Below, piece by piece: positions 54,820 through 64,000 of a stretch of DNA of 64,000 nt. A model generated the notes under the pieces. That model saw nothing but the letters and a program-made list of their open reading frames with translations. It had not been told where the DNA came from and made no database searches. Made by a program: the position numbers and the translations under genes. This DNA comes from Rhizobium sp. NFR03 (GTDB lineage Bacteria > Pseudomonadota > Alphaproteobacteria > Rhizobiales > Rhizobiaceae), in contig NZ_FOGR01000001.1 of NCBI RefSeq assembly GCF_900111275.1, forward strand, positions 682,001 to 746,000. The letters are read 5' to 3'. Each line of letters opens with the position of its first letter. Positions within the stretch are counted from its first letter, which is position 1.

Positions 54820-56517
54820 ATGTCCGCCTCCCTCTCCGACCGTATCGACCAGGGCACGGGCCGCGTCGCCGCCGACATCGTCCTCAAGAACGGCCGTTTC
54901 TTCGATCTCGTGTCCGGCGAATGCATCGAATCCGACATCGCCCTTTGTGGAGACCGAATCGTCGGCACCTGCGGTAGCTATGAAGGCGTAGAGGAGATCG
55001 ACATTTCCGGCCGCATCGTCGTTCCCGGCTTCATCGATACGCATCTGCACATCGAATCCTCGCTGGTGACACCGCACGAGTTTGATCGATGCGTGCTGCC
55101 CTACGGCGTGACGACGGCGATCTGCGATCCTCACGAAATTGCCAACGTGCTCGGCACGGAGGGCATCGCATTCTTCCTCGACAGCGCCCGTGAAACGATC
55201 ATGGATATTCGCGTGCAGCTGTCGAGCTGCGTACCCGCGACCCATCTGGAAACCTCCGGCGCCAATCTGCCGATCGAAGCCCTGCTGCCCTATCGAAACC
55301 ATGAAAAGGTCATCGGCCTTGCCGAGTTCATGAACTTCCCGGGCGTCATTCATAAGGACCCCATCTGCCTCGCCAAGCTCGAAGCGTTCCAGGACGGTCA
55401 TATCGATGGCCATGCGCCGCTGCTGCGCGGTCTCGACCTCAACGGCTATCTCGCAGCCGGCATCCGCACAGATCACGAGTGCACGACGGCGGACGAAGCG
55501 CTGGAAAAGATCCGCAAGGGCATGCACATCCTCGTGCGCGAAGGCTCGGTGTCGAAAGACCTCCATGCCCTGATGCCTATCCTGACCGAGCGGCTGTCGC
55601 CTTTCCTCGCACTCTGCACCGACGACCGAAATCCGCTCGATATCGCGGAGGAAGGGCATCTCGACTACATGATCCGCGAGGCCATCGCCCACGGCGTCGA
55701 ACCGCTCGTCGTCTATCGCGCCGCGTCCATCTCTGCCGCCCGCGCCTTTGGCCTGCGCGACCGCGGACTGGTCGCGCCAGGCTGGCGCGCCGATCTCGTG
55801 GTGGTGGACAGCCTCGAGAACTGCAAGGCGCAGATGGTGTTTTCCGGCGGTCGCCGCGTGACCGATGCTCTCTTTGCGAGCCGGGGCGCTGTTGCACCTG
55901 TCGGGCTCGACAGCGTCAAGGCCGGGCACATCAACGCGGCCGCCTTCGCGGTGCCCTATACCGAAGGCGAAAGCTCTGTTATCGGCGTGCTTCCGGGCAA
56001 GATCATCACCGAACATCGCCGGTTCCAGCTACCGGCCGACGGCAACCAGACGGGCGTCGATCTGGGGCGGGATATCATCAAGGCCGCCGTCATCGAACGC
56101 CATGGCGTGAACGGCAACCACGCCAACGGCTTCGTTCAAGGCTTCGGCCTTCGGAAGGGTGCCATCGCCTCGACGGTCGGGCACGACAGCCACAATATCT
56201 GCGTCGTCGGCGTCGATCCCGACGACATGGCGCTTGCCGCCAACCGCCTCGGCGAGATCAAAGGCGGTTTCGTGGTGGTGGAAGACGGCGTCGTGACCGG
56301 CGAGATCTCTCTGCCCGTGGCAGGCCTCATGAGCCTCGAACCCTATGAAAGCGTTCGTGACACCCTCCACGACCTCCGACAGGCCGCGTTCGCTTTGGGT
56401 GCCACCCTCCAGGAACCCTTCCTCCAGCTCGCCTTCCTCCCTCTCCCTGTCATCCCGCATCTCAAGATTTCAGACAGGGGACTGGTGGATGTGGATCGGT
56501 TCATGCTGATCGGGTGA
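54820..56517 (+). CDS. ade: Adenine deaminase
   Basis: The 565-residue amidohydrolase converts adenine to hypoxanthine and ammonia. It has the metal-binding [14 protein letters not shown], the [10 protein letters not shown] motif, [24 protein letters not shown] and the SVGH-like STVGHDSHN. The start at 54820 follows GGAG five bases upstream; a TTG nine codons earlier is unlikely. It could compete with apt for adenine. It follows the esterase pair with its own ribosome binding site. Confidence 0.95.
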   Translation: MSASLSDRIDQGTGRVAADIVLKNGRFFDLVSGECIESDIALCGDRIVGTCGSYEGVEEIDISGRIVVPGFIDTHLHIESSLVTPHEFDRCVLPYGVTTAICDPHEIANVLGTEGIAFFLDSARETIMDIRVQLSSCVPATHLETSGANLPIEALLPYRNHEKVIGLAEFMNFPGVIHKDPICLAKLEAFQDGHIDGHAPLLRGLDLNGYLAAGIRTDHECTTADEALEKIRKGMHILVREGSVSKDLHALMPILTERLSPFLALCTDDRNPLDIAEEGHLDYMIREAIAHGVEPLVVYRAASISAARAFGLRDRGLVAPGWRADLVVVDSLENCKAQMVFSGGRRVTDALFASRGAVAPVGLDSVKAGHINAAAFAVPYTEGESSVIGVLPGKIITEHRRFQLPADGNQTGVDLGRDIIKAAVIERHGVNGNHANGFVQGFGLRKGAIASTVGHDSHNICVVGVDPDDMALAANRLGEIKGGFVVVEDGVVTGEISLPVAGLMSLEPYESVRDTLHDLRQAAFALGATLQEPFLQLAFLPLPVIPHLKISDRGLVDVDRFMLIG

Positions 56518-56577
56518 AGGACGACCTTGGCAGCAACAGACGCGTGTCCTAATCTGCGTGCAAAATCGGAGACTGTG

Positions 56578-56778
56578 ATGAGCCGCCTCGAACATATCGA
56601 AAAATCCGTAATCGAACTATCAGCCGAAGAACTGGCAGAGTTCACACGCTGGTTCGAAGACCTGCAGGCAAAGCGCTGGGACGAGCGCTTCGAAACGGAT
56701 GCGACATCTGGAAAGCTTGATACGCTTGCGGATGAAGCCCTGTCGGAGCTTTTCGCGGGACGAGCACAACGCCTTTGA
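56578..56778 (+). CDS. Antitoxin of a type II toxin-antitoxin pair
   Basis: The 66-residue acidic protein reads MSRLEHIEKSVIELSAEELAE and later KLDTLADEALSELFAGR. This is a known small antitoxin type paired with RelE/ParE toxins in rhizobia. It is mostly helical and has no recognisable DNA-binding motif. Its stop codon overlaps the toxin start (TTGA), so the two are translated together. It should neutralise the toxin by direct binding. Confidence 0.75.
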   Translation: MSRLEHIEKSVIELSAEELAEFTRWFEDLQAKRWDERFETDATSGKLDTLADEALSELFAGRAQRL

Positions 56779-57029
56779 AGCATCACGCGACCGCCGCGTT
56801 CTGGAAATGCTACAATGCGCTTCCTGCGCATGTGAGAAAGGTAGCCGATCGCAATTTCGATATCCTGAAGGACGATCCTCTCCATCCTTCCCTTCATCTG
56901 AAACAGGCAGGGCGGTTCTGGTCCGTTCGGGTCGGATCGTCTTGGCGAGCCCTCGCCGTCAGAAACGGCGAAGACCTTGTCTGGTTCTGGATCGGCTCGC
57001 ATGCCGAGTACGACAAACTTCTAGCCTGA
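56775..57029 (+). CDS. RelE/ParE-type toxin, TTG start
   Basis: The 84-residue basic protein reads TAAFWKCYNALPAHVRKVADRNFDIL, then DPLHPSLHLKQAGRFWSVRVGSSWRALAV and WIGSHAEYDKLL, which matches RelE/ParE superfamily toxins. Such toxins cleave mRNA at the ribosome or poison gyrase. The start is a TTG overlapping the antitoxin stop. Its last nine bases overlap the 3' end of aglA on the opposite strand. Activity is untested. Confidence 0.8.
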   Translation: MKHHATAAFWKCYNALPAHVRKVADRNFDILKDDPLHPSLHLKQAGRFWSVRVGSSWRALAVRNGEDLVWFWIGSHAEYDKLLA

Positions 57030-58673
57030 AACCCGCCCGCAAAACGCATCCAGCGCCTCCAGAACGATCTCGCCCTTCTCGACGCGCGCTGTGTCGAACC
57101 CCGGCAAGGGCAGCGCCGCGGCGATGGTCATGCCCTTCGGCAACGTCACGGTCTGCGGGCCCCGGCGGAGGTTGAAGACGAAGAGCAGTTTCTCGCCGCC
57201 CTTCTCGCGGGTGAAAATCAGAATGTCCTGGTTCGTATCGAGGAAGGTCATTCCTCCGTCGAAGAGCTCAGGGTGAGCCTTACGGAAGGCAAGCGTTGCC
57301 CGATAGTGCGCGAGCACCGAGTCTGGGGCTGCATCCTGCACATCGACGGCAATAGCTTTGTGCACGTCCGGCACCGGCAGCCACGGCTGCCCCGTCGAGA
57401 AGCCGCCGCTCTGGCCCGCGCTTTCCCACGGCATCGGCGTGCGGCATCCATCGCGGCCTTTGAAGGCCGGCCAGAAGCGAATGCCGTAAGGGTCGCGAAG
57501 CTCGTGCAGTTCGAGTTCGGCTTCCGGCAATGCCAGTTCCTCGCCCTGATAGAGGCAGATGGAGCCGCGTAGCGTTGCAAGCACGGAGATGGCCAGCTTG
57601 CCGATCCGCTCCCGTTCGCTCTCGTTCTGAATGAAACGCGACACGTGCCGCTGGACGTCATGGTTGGAAAACGCCCAGCAGACCCAGCCATCCGTCACCG
57701 ATTCCTGAAACGACGAGACGCAGTGCTTGATATGGCTCGCCGTGAAGTCCGGACCCAGGAGATCGAACGTATAGCACATGTGCAGCTTGTCGCCGTCGCT
57801 GACATAGGCCGCCAGCGTCTTCAGCGAGCGCCCGCCATCGCCGACCTCGCCAACGGCGGTGCGATCGTCGTACTCCTCCAGCAGCGCCCTGAAACGCTTG
57901 AGGAAGCCGATATTCTCCGGCTGCGTCTTGTCATAGAGATGGCTTTGCATGCCATAGGGATTGACGTCGGGTGCATCGAGCCCCGGCCCGTCATCTCCAT
58001 GCCCGAGCGGCGGGTTGTCGCGCAATTCCTTGTCATGAAAGTAGTAGTTGACCGTATCCAGCCGAAAGCCGTCCACGCCGCGCTCCAGCCAGAAACGGAC
58101 CGTGTCGAGCACGGCTTCCTGAACCTGCGGGTTGTGGAAGTTCAGGTCTGGCTGCGAGCCGAGGAAATTGTGCAGATAGTACTGGCGGCGCACACCATCC
58201 CATTCCCAGGCCGGCCCGCCGAAGATCGACAGCCAGTTGTTCGGCGCCGTTCCGTCGGGCTTGGCATCCGCCCAGACATACCAGTCGGCGCGCGCATTGT
58301 TGCGGCTCGTCCGGCTTTCCTTGAACCAGGGATGCTGGTCGGATGTGTGCGAGATGACCTGATCGATGATGATCTTGAGGCCCAAGCGATGCGCCTCTGC
58401 GAGCATCACATCGAAATCGGCCAGCGTTCCGAACATCGGATCGACATCGCAGTAATCCGAGACGTCGTAGCCCATATCCGCCATGGGAGAGGTGAAGAAG
58501 GGAGAGAGCCAGATGGCATCGACGCCGAGGCTCGCAATATGCGGCAGCCGGTCGGTGATGCCCGTGAGGTCCCCGATACCGTCTCCGTTCGTATCCTGAA
58601 ACGAGCGCGGATAGACCTGATAGATCACCGCGCCACGCCACCAGTCCGGGTTGGTCTTCGAGGAAGAGGCCAT
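57021..58673 (-). CDS. aglA: Alpha-glucosidase, GH13 family (AglA-like)
   Basis: The 550-residue enzyme hydrolyses alpha-glucosides such as maltose or sucrose. It has the GH13 motifs WLSPFFTSPMADMGYDVSDY, the nucleophile aspartate in GFRLDTVNYYF, the acid glutamate in AVGEVGD and FSNHDVQRH. In rhizobia aglA usually sits in an agl transporter operon; here it is alone, next to a sugar kinase. Its 3' end overlaps the toxin gene by nine bases. Confidence 0.93.
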   Translation of the reverse strand: MASSSKTNPDWWRGAVIYQVYPRSFQDTNGDGIGDLTGITDRLPHIASLGVDAIWLSPFFTSPMADMGYDVSDYCDVDPMFGTLADFDVMLAEAHRLGLKIIIDQVISHTSDQHPWFKESRTSRNNARADWYVWADAKPDGTAPNNWLSIFGGPAWEWDGVRRQYYLHNFLGSQPDLNFHNPQVQEAVLDTVRFWLERGVDGFRLDTVNYYFHDKELRDNPPLGHGDDGPGLDAPDVNPYGMQSHLYDKTQPENIGFLKRFRALLEEYDDRTAVGEVGDGGRSLKTLAAYVSDGDKLHMCYTFDLLGPDFTASHIKHCVSSFQESVTDGWVCWAFSNHDVQRHVSRFIQNESERERIGKLAISVLATLRGSICLYQGEELALPEAELELHELRDPYGIRFWPAFKGRDGCRTPMPWESAGQSGGFSTGQPWLPVPDVHKAIAVDVQDAAPDSVLAHYRATLAFRKAHPELFDGGMTFLDTNQDILIFTREKGGEKLLFVFNLRRGPQTVTLPKGMTIAAALPLPGFDTARVEKGEIVLEALDAFCGRVSG

Positions 58674-58863
58674 GGACGATTCCTTCTGAACGATGGGGAC
58701 AGTCGATGTTTAACGACCACTCACCCGGGAGGCAATGACGCGAGAGCGCCTTTCAGAGGCCGCCCCGACGAACGCACCGCTAATATACGCTTCCCGAAGA
58801 AATGCGTTGCCTTGCCATCGTCACGCACAGGCTTTATCCGGCAAAGCGAAGAGGAGAAAAGCA

Positions 58864-59778
58864 ATGGCACGGCTTCTGGCGATCGGCGAATGCATGGTTG
58901 AACTTGGCGATGCCGGCAGCGGATTGCTCCGAAAGGGCTTCGCCGGCGACACCCTGAACGCCGCTTACTATGCCCGGACTTATCTCCCTGCCGATCACGA
59001 TGTCGCCTATCTCAGCGCCGTCGGGACGGACCTCCTGTCACAGGAAATGCTCGCCTTCATAGAAGGCAAGTCCATCCTCACCGAGGATATCCGGCAGATC
59101 GAGGGTGCCGCCCCCGGCCTCTACATGATCCACCTCAAGGATGGGGAACGCAGCTTCTCCTACTGGCGTTCGGCGTCTGCCGCGCGAAAGCTTGCCGACG
59201 ACGCCGCGCATCTGCGCCGTGCCATCGAGAAGGCGGATACCATCGTCTTCTCCGGCATAACGCTGGCCATCCTTTCACCTGAAGCACGCGAGACGCTCAT
59301 CCTCGAACTGCGGCGCGCAAAGGCTGCGGGCAAGCGCGTCGTCTTCGACCCCAATATCCGCCCACGGCTGTGGGAAGATGCGGCAAGCTTACGCGCCGTC
59401 GTCGAGGCCGGGGCGCGTGCATCCTCCGTTCTGCTGCCGAGCTTCGATGACGAGCAGGTGCATTTCGGCGACGCCGACCCCGAGGCCACGATCGCGCGGT
59501 ATCGGCAGTGGGGCGCCGAGATAGTGCTCGTCAAGAATGGCGGTGGAGACGCGCTTCTCTCCGATGGAGCGAACGATGTCGCGCGCATATCGCCGCCGAA
59601 GGTGGAGACCGTGGTCGATACGACAAGCGCCGGCGACAGCTTCAACGGTGCGTTTCTGGCGAAAGTGCTGGCGGGCGCTGCGCCGGCCGAAGCCGCAGCC
59701 TTCGCATCCCGCGTCGCCGCCGCCGTCATCGCCCATCACGGCGCGCTCGTGCCTGTCGAGCATCTGCCGCAGGCATGA
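58864..59778 (+). CDS. kdgK: PfkB family sugar kinase, 2-dehydro-3-deoxygluconokinase-like
   Basis: The 304-residue protein has the PfkB features GECMVELGDAG, KGFAGDTLNAAYYARTYL, the central VVFDPNIRPRLW and the C-terminal TTSAGDSFNGAFLA with the catalytic aspartate. It most resembles KDG kinase of the Entner-Doudoroff pathway. The start at 58864 follows a GAGGAG site. It is divergent from aglA and may share the control region, but the substrate is inferred. Confidence 0.9.
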   Translation: MARLLAIGECMVELGDAGSGLLRKGFAGDTLNAAYYARTYLPADHDVAYLSAVGTDLLSQEMLAFIEGKSILTEDIRQIEGAAPGLYMIHLKDGERSFSYWRSASAARKLADDAAHLRRAIEKADTIVFSGITLAILSPEARETLILELRRAKAAGKRVVFDPNIRPRLWEDAASLRAVVEAGARASSVLLPSFDDEQVHFGDADPEATIARYRQWGAEIVLVKNGGGDALLSDGANDVARISPPKVETVVDTTSAGDSFNGAFLAKVLAGAAPAEAAAFASRVAAAVIAHHGALVPVEHLPQA

Positions 59779-59820
59779 ACCTCGCGACAAGCGTATTCGC
59801 ATGAAAAGTCACATTGGACG

Positions 59821-59845
59821 GTGACGTGGGAAAGTCCCGCATCAC
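59821..59845. terminator. Possible terminator hairpin after kdgK
   Basis: GTGACGTGGG can pair with CCCGCATCAC, with one mismatch and one wobble, around a five-base loop. It lies between convergent kdgK and der. No T-run follows, so this is weak. Confidence 0.35.
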
Positions 59846-59879
59846 AACACGTTCCTGCTGCAACGCGGTGGAGCGCTGC

Positions 59880-61298
59880 TCAGCGGCGCTTTTTGCCTTC
59901 GAACGGATTGTCGGACGCCCGCAGGTGAATGCGGATCGGCACGCCGGGTAGCTGGAAGTCGGTGCGCAGGCCGTTGGTCAGATAGCGGATATAGCTTTCC
60001 GGCACAGAGTCCGGCCGCGTGCAGGAAATCATGAAGCCCGGCGGGCGGGCCTTGACCTGCGTCATATATTTCAGCTTCAGGCGACGGCCCGAAACGGCCG
60101 GTGGCGGATGCTGCGTCTGCTGCGCATCGAGCCACTTGTTGAGGCGCGCCGTGGAAATGCGGCGGTTCCAGACCTTGTCCGTGTCGATGATCGACTGCAT
60201 CAGCTTGTCGAGCCCATATCCGGTCTGCCCGGACATCGGCACGGCCCGGATGCCGCGCGCCTGCGGCAACAGCCGCTCGGTCTTCTCACGAAGATCGGTC
60301 AGTAGTGCCTGCGGATCCTCGACAAGGTCCCACTTGTTGAACGCGAGCACGGCTGCGCGACCCTCGCGGATCACGAGATCGACCAGCTGTAGGTCCTGTT
60401 TTTCAAACGGGATCGTCGCATCGAAGACGATGACGACGGATTCGGCGAAGCGGATGGAGCGCAGGCTGTCGGCGACGGAGAGCTTTTCCAGCTTCTCCTG
60501 CACACGCGCCTTCTTGCGCATGCCGGCCGTGTCGAACATCTTGATCGTGCGGCCGCGCCAGTCCCACTCCACCGAGATGGAATCGCGCGTGATGCCGGCT
60601 TCCGGACCGGTCAGAAGCCGATCCTCTCCGAGAAAGCGATTGATCAGCGTCGACTTGCCGGCATTCGGTCGTCCGATGATGGCGACACGTAGCGGCTTGG
60701 TCTCGTCATAGACCGGCTCCTCGTCGTCGTCGCCCTCTTCCGCCGTCTTGCGCAGGTCGATATTCGTCTCGGCTTCGTCCACGGTCGGCGGGAAGGCCCG
60801 CTCCTCGCCGATCGCCTCGACGATAGCATCGCGCAGATCGATCATGCCCTGCCCGTGCTCGGCCGAAATCGGGCAGGGATCGCCAAGGCCGAGCGTGAAG
60901 GCATCGTAGAACCCGCCATCGGAGCCCTTGGCTTCCGACTTGTTGGCGACGAGCACGACCGGCTTGCCGCGCCGGCGCAAGAGGTCGGCCAGCGTCTGGT
61001 CGGCCGGCGTCAGGCCTGCTTTGGCATCGACCACGAACAACGTTATGTCGGCCTCGTCGATCGCGGCCTCCGTCTGCGCCCACATGCGACCCTGCAAGGT
61101 CTCGGGGCCGGACTGCTCGAGGCCGGCAGTGTCGATGATGGTGAAGCGGAGATCGACAAGCTTCGCGTCGCCCGGCCGGCGGTCACGCGTAACGCCCGGC
61201 GTGTCATCGACCAGCGCCAGCTTCTTGCCGACAAGGCGGTTGAAGAGCGTGGACTTGCCGACATTGGGCCGGCCGACGATGGCGACGGTGAAGTTCAT
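59880..61298 (-). CDS. der: Ribosome biogenesis GTPase Der (EngA)
   Basis: The 472-residue protein has two tandem GTPase domains, GRPNVGKST at residues 9-17 and [10 protein letters not shown] near 210, followed by a KH-like domain ending NPFEGKKRR. It assembles the 50S subunit. The linker between the G domains is acidic (EEGDDDEEP). The start at 61298 gives the typical [15 protein letters not shown] terminus; the open frame upstream is not conserved. It lies 133 bases downstream of a TPR membrane protein, as in many proteobacteria. Confidence 0.96.
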   Translation of the reverse strand: MNFTVAIVGRPNVGKSTLFNRLVGKKLALVDDTPGVTRDRRPGDAKLVDLRFTIIDTAGLEQSGPETLQGRMWAQTEAAIDEADITLFVVDAKAGLTPADQTLADLLRRRGKPVVLVANKSEAKGSDGGFYDAFTLGLGDPCPISAEHGQGMIDLRDAIVEAIGEERAFPPTVDEAETNIDLRKTAEEGDDDEEPVYDETKPLRVAIIGRPNAGKSTLINRFLGEDRLLTGPEAGITRDSISVEWDWRGRTIKMFDTAGMRKKARVQEKLEKLSVADSLRSIRFAESVVIVFDATIPFEKQDLQLVDLVIREGRAAVLAFNKWDLVEDPQALLTDLREKTERLLPQARGIRAVPMSGQTGYGLDKLMQSIIDTDKVWNRRISTARLNKWLDAQQTQHPPPAVSGRRLKLKYMTQVKARPPGFMISCTRPDSVPESYIRYLTNGLRTDFQLPGVPIRIHLRASDNPFEGKKRR

Positions 61299-61431
61299 CT
61301 CAAATCCTGTCGCGGCGTTCACGCCGCTGTCCCGGTCGCAGCGCCGCTCGTCGTCATGACGGGCGATAGGCGGCGCGACCTCTTGTTTCATCCCCGCGCG
61401 CCCTACAAGAGGTAGCGGCACGGGGTTCGGC

Positions 61432-62094
61432 TCACTGCGTGGACGCCATGACGTCCAGAAGCATGCGCGCCCGGTTTGCAAGGCCGCGAGGCGCCTGGTT
61501 GTCGTCTACGATCTGCTGGAACCATTCTTTTGCCTTGGCCTTGTCCCCGGCTTTGTAGGCGGCAAGACCCAGCGCTTCGCGCGCGGAGCTGCGCAGGCCA
61601 TTGCCATCCACCGCCAGCTGCTCGGCTTCCGCCGCAACCTGTGCATAGGTGCCCGTATCGACGAGCAGATAGGCGGCACGGATCCGCGCTGCGTCCCGCA
61701 TCGGCTGCACGATCGCATCGTTCTTCGAAATTTCGGTGAAAGCTGTGACGGCGGCAGCGGTATCGCCCTTCTGGGCCTTCAGCGTCGCCGCGCGCATCTG
61801 CGCCAGAACCGGATAGGCGCCGTAACCGTCAGCCTCCAGTCTGTCGAATGCCGCGAGCGCCTCGTCGGTCTTGTTGTCCTTGGCCAGCGTCAGGGCTGCC
61901 AGAAACTCATCGCCTGATGCCGAAGCGGACGTTTCGTGCCAGTAGTCATAAGCGACCTTGCCGATCGTGCCGATAACGATGAGAATCGCGAGCATGGCAA
62001 GAATGCCGCCGAAGCGGAGCCAGACCGCCTTGACCTGCTCGGAGCGAAGCTCGTCATTGACCTCGCGGATGAAACTGTCGTTCTGATGCGCCAT
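61432..62094 (-). CDS. YfgM-like TPR membrane protein
   Basis: The 220-residue protein has an N-terminal cytoplasmic stretch ([24 protein letters not shown]), one membrane helix ([21 protein letters not shown]) and a periplasmic helical-repeat region ending [14 protein letters not shown]. It resembles YfgM and related proteins found next to der, which act as periplasmic chaperone partners of the Sec translocon. The role here is inferred from this context. Confidence 0.88.
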   Translation of the reverse strand: MAHQNDSFIREVNDELRSEQVKAVWLRFGGILAMLAILIVIGTIGKVAYDYWHETSASASGDEFLAALTLAKDNKTDEALAAFDRLEADGYGAYPVLAQMRAATLKAQKGDTAAAVTAFTEISKNDAIVQPMRDAARIRAAYLLVDTGTYAQVAAEAEQLAVDGNGLRSSAREALGLAAYKAGDKAKAKEWFQQIVDDNQAPRGLANRARMLLDVMASTQ

Positions 62095-62234
62095 TCGGGT
62101 TCCGGCGGACCGGCCTTCTCTGCCATTTCTGTCAAAGCCGCGCTTCTAGCCTATTTCGCGCATATTGTAAGGGGGCAAGGCGAAATCGCGGCAATGTGAG
62201 CATGCCGCCGCCCTACATAGCCGCAAAAATCCTC

Positions 62235-62837
62235 TCACGACATCGCGATCGGCGAGACGCCGATCAGGAGCTCGTGCAGCTTCAGCACGAAGAGGGCGTA
62301 AGCAAGAAGGCCGAGGGCAATCGCCATCACGTCGAAGCGCGGCGAGCGAAAAACCGGGAGCACCTCCTCGCCGGCCCGTTCGCGGCGCTTCAGAGAAATT
62401 CGCACGATGACGCCCCAGGCAAGGAAAGTGCCGAACAGCAGAACGGATGCCGTCTCGCCGTTCGCAAGCAGATGCGCCAGCGCCCAGATCTTGATGGCCA
62501 GCACCAGGGGAGCCCGTGTCTTTACGGCGATCCGGCCGGCCGGGAGACACCCCGCGGCGAGACAGATGAAGGCGGGCAACATGAGCAGCAAAGCGATGTG
62601 CTTGAGGAACACCGGTGGCGCATAGAGCAACCCGGTAACCGCCCGCGCCTGCCCGAAGCCCACCACCACAAGACAGAGGCCCACAAGACTGACGAGGCCG
62701 TAGAGCACCATGAAGGTCGGCTTGCCCAACCGGGTTATCAGCGCCGTGCGGAAAGCGGGAGCCACCACGCGCAGCAGATGCACGCCGAGGAGAACAACGA
62801 CACCGAAAACCAGAAGTCCCATGCCTGTACCCATCAT
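62235..62837 (-). CDS. NnrU family membrane protein
   Basis: The 200-residue protein has about five or six hydrophobic segments with the NnrU features LLVFGVVVLLGVHLLRV, FMVLYGLVSLVGLCLVVVGFG, and KIWALAHLLANGETASVLLFGTF. NnrU is linked to nitric oxide metabolism or isoprenoid-derived isomerase-like functions in relatives, but activity is not established. No nitrite or NO reductase genes are nearby. It is upstream of the TPR protein and der on the same strand. Confidence 0.88.
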   Translation of the reverse strand: MMGTGMGLLVFGVVVLLGVHLLRVVAPAFRTALITRLGKPTFMVLYGLVSLVGLCLVVVGFGQARAVTGLLYAPPVFLKHIALLLMLPAFICLAAGCLPAGRIAVKTRAPLVLAIKIWALAHLLANGETASVLLFGTFLAWGVIVRISLKRRERAGEEVLPVFRSPRFDVMAIALGLLAYALFVLKLHELLIGVSPIAMS

Positions 62838-63163
62838 CTTGTCATGCTGTCGCCAAACAGCTCCAGCCGCCCGTAGACCGCACCCGAAAGGGTTAACAAA
62901 GATTTATGAAGCAAATCCGGGCATCTGCAAAGCTTTTCTGATATACCGCACCCATATGCCCCCAAAGGCACATTCATGCGGTTTTTCCGCATCCTAGGGC
63001 TTTTGGCTGTCATCGCTTCAAAGGATCGCCGCATTCCTGTCGCATGGGCGAGCGCCGACCCGTATCCCCTACGGTTTCGCCGTGTTCCACATCCCTCTGC
63101 TTCAGGCCGAGATCTCGCCCAGATCGCCATTGCCCGCAGCAGGCGCATCACGTCAGGTTCCGC
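62838..63163. other. Intergenic region upstream of the polysaccharide deacetylase
   Basis: This 326-base stretch should hold the divergent promoters of the NnrU and deacetylase genes. A six-base hairpin (ATGCGG with CCGCAT) lies at 62976-62992. An open frame beginning at 62976 overlaps the deacetylase start and its later part looks non-coding, so I do not call it. Confidence 0.35.
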
Positions 63164-64000
63164 ATGCACAGATCCGCCGCACCCTTGGCCGCCATTCTCC
63201 TCCTGCCTTCAGTGACGCTGGCGCCGTCGGCGGTGCAAGCGGACCCACCGAGACCGGCGACGCAAACCGCCCAGCCAGCACCTGCCGCAAAGACACCCTC
63301 GGCATTCCAGCAACTCGTCATCATCTCGTTCGACGGTGCCCACGACAATCGCCTCTGGGAGCGAAGCCTTGCCATGGGGCCGAAGGTCGGCGCGCATTTC
63401 ACCTATTTCCTCTCCTGCACTTTCCTGATGACCAAGGCCGAAGGTGGCCGTTCCTATCGGGCGAGCGGACACAAGGTCGGGGCGTCGAATGTCGGCTACG
63501 CCCAGAACCGCGACGAGATCGCAACGCGCGTGCGTCACATCTGGCAGGCGCATCAGGATGGCCATGACATCGGCAGCCATGGCTGCGGTCATTTTGACGG
63601 CAAGGACTGGAGCGAAAAAGACTGGAGCGCCGAGTTCACCGCCTTCGATGCGGCGCTCGACAATGGCTGGAAAGCCGGTGGCATCGGAGCCGAAGAGCCG
63701 GACGGCTGGCGCGGCATGATCGACGGCATCAAAGGATTTCGCGCTCCGTACCTCTCGACCAGCACAGGGCTCGTTCCGGCCGAGCGAAAGGCGGGCCTGT
63801 CCTACGACGCCAGCCTCGTGACCAAGGGACCGGCCTGGCCCATCATCGAGGATGGCGTCCAGCGCTTCGGCCTGCCGCTGATCCCCGAAGGCCCGACCGG
63901 CCGCCGCGTCATCGGCATGGATTACAACCTCTTCGTCCGCCACTCGATGGGCGTCGAAAACCGCAAGGACAGCGCCACGTTCGAACAACGAACGCTGAAG
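63164..64000 (+). CDS. Polysaccharide deacetylase family protein (3' partial)
   Basis: The frame runs to the window end, giving 279 residues without a stop. A signal peptide (PLAAILLLPSVTLAPSAVQA) precedes a carbohydrate esterase 4-like domain. The metal-binding motifs are a variant SFDGAHDN in place of TFDDG and GHDIGSHGCGH, which supplies the histidines. It should be exported and deacetylate a polysaccharide or peptidoglycan-like glycan. The ATG at 63164 has only a weak ribosome binding site (AGG). The C-terminus is missing. Confidence 0.85.
   Translation, partial: MHRSAAPLAAILLLPSVTLAPSAVQADPPRPATQTAQPAPAAKTPSAFQQLVIISFDGAHDNRLWERSLAMGPKVGAHFTYFLSCTFLMTKAEGGRSYRASGHKVGASNVGYAQNRDEIATRVRHIWQAHQDGHDIGSHGCGHFDGKDWSEKDWSAEFTAFDAALDNGWKAGGIGAEEPDGWRGMIDGIKGFRAPYLSTSTGLVPAERKAGLSYDASLVTKGPAWPIIEDGVQRFGLPLIPEGPTGRRVIGMDYNLFVRHSMGVENRKDSATFEQRTLK

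Noticed and set aside
62976-63215. A 79-codon frame starting with MRFFRILGLLAV upstream of the deacetylase
   Set aside because: It begins like a signal peptide but continues as arginine- and proline-rich sequence overlapping the deacetylase start in another frame.
1-64000. CRISPR arrays, rRNA genes, tRNA genes and insertion sequences
   Set aside because: No regularly spaced repeats, no recognisable rRNA or transposase sequence, and no tRNA that I could identify by eye; a tRNA scan would be needed to exclude tRNAs fully.

Overview
The window looks like chromosomal DNA of a Rhizobiaceae bacterium (Rhizobium, Agrobacterium, Ensifer or a close relative). The evidence is a fused anthranilate synthase trpE(G) with a 14-residue leader peptide ending in WWWAR, a NolR-type ArsR regulator, a choXWV choline importer, an AglA-type alpha-glucosidase, type-2 LeuA and a CTC-type L25. 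Base composition is high in GC throughout. I saw no prophage, insertion sequence, CRISPR array or rRNA operon and recognised no tRNA gene, so this reads as core and lightly accessory chromosome.

Layout. 1-3.8 kb: envelope glycosylation genes (partial membrane protein, methyltransferase, membrane-tailed GT2, divergent GT-C-like membrane protein). 3.8-8.5 kb: aldehyde oxidation module (DUF779, AldB/ExaC aldehyde dehydrogenase, GAF-Fis regulator without an AAA+ domain), a small membrane ORF and a BenE transporter. 8.5-17.5 kb: two GGDEF/EAL proteins, one followed by an orphan periplasmic binding protein, embedded among translation genes (rplY, pth, ychF, clpS). 17.5-21.7 kb: apt, a DUF4168 secreted protein, DUF1059, and a DUF1285-NUDIX-cca operon. 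21.9-28.8 kb: a tightly packed MoxR / DUF58 / BatA-DUF4159 / VWA-GATase-like operon. 28.8-34.1 kb: hydrolase, acetyltransferase, glutathionyl-hydroquinone reductase, phosphoesterase and an ECF sigma/anti-sigma pair. 34.1-37 kb: leuA, with a newly read leucine-rich leader peptide, and a clpP paralogue. 37-42.9 kb: HupE, DUF2076, queF, a CDF transporter, trpE(G) and trpL. 43-46.3 kb: extensin-like protein, DUF2333, cytochrome c, tdk. 46.7-52.8 kb: choXWV, hugZ, nolR and an aminotransferase. 52.9-59.8 kb: two overlapping alpha/beta hydrolases, adenine deaminase, a toxin-antitoxin pair, aglA and a KDG-type kinase. 59.8-64 kb: der, a TPR membrane protein, an NnrU-like protein and a polysaccharide deacetylase cut by the window end.

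The most interesting signals are regulatory. Two amino-acid biosynthesis genes (leuA and trpE(G)) each have a leader peptide, and each leader is preceded by a promoter-like element whose spacing puts the transcript start at or next to the leader ATG. Other leads are a GGDEF/EAL receptor paired with an orphan solute-binding protein, the uncharacterised MoxR operon, a small membrane ORF with a strong ribosome binding site, and a compact TTG-started toxin-antitoxin pair whose toxin gene overlaps aglA.
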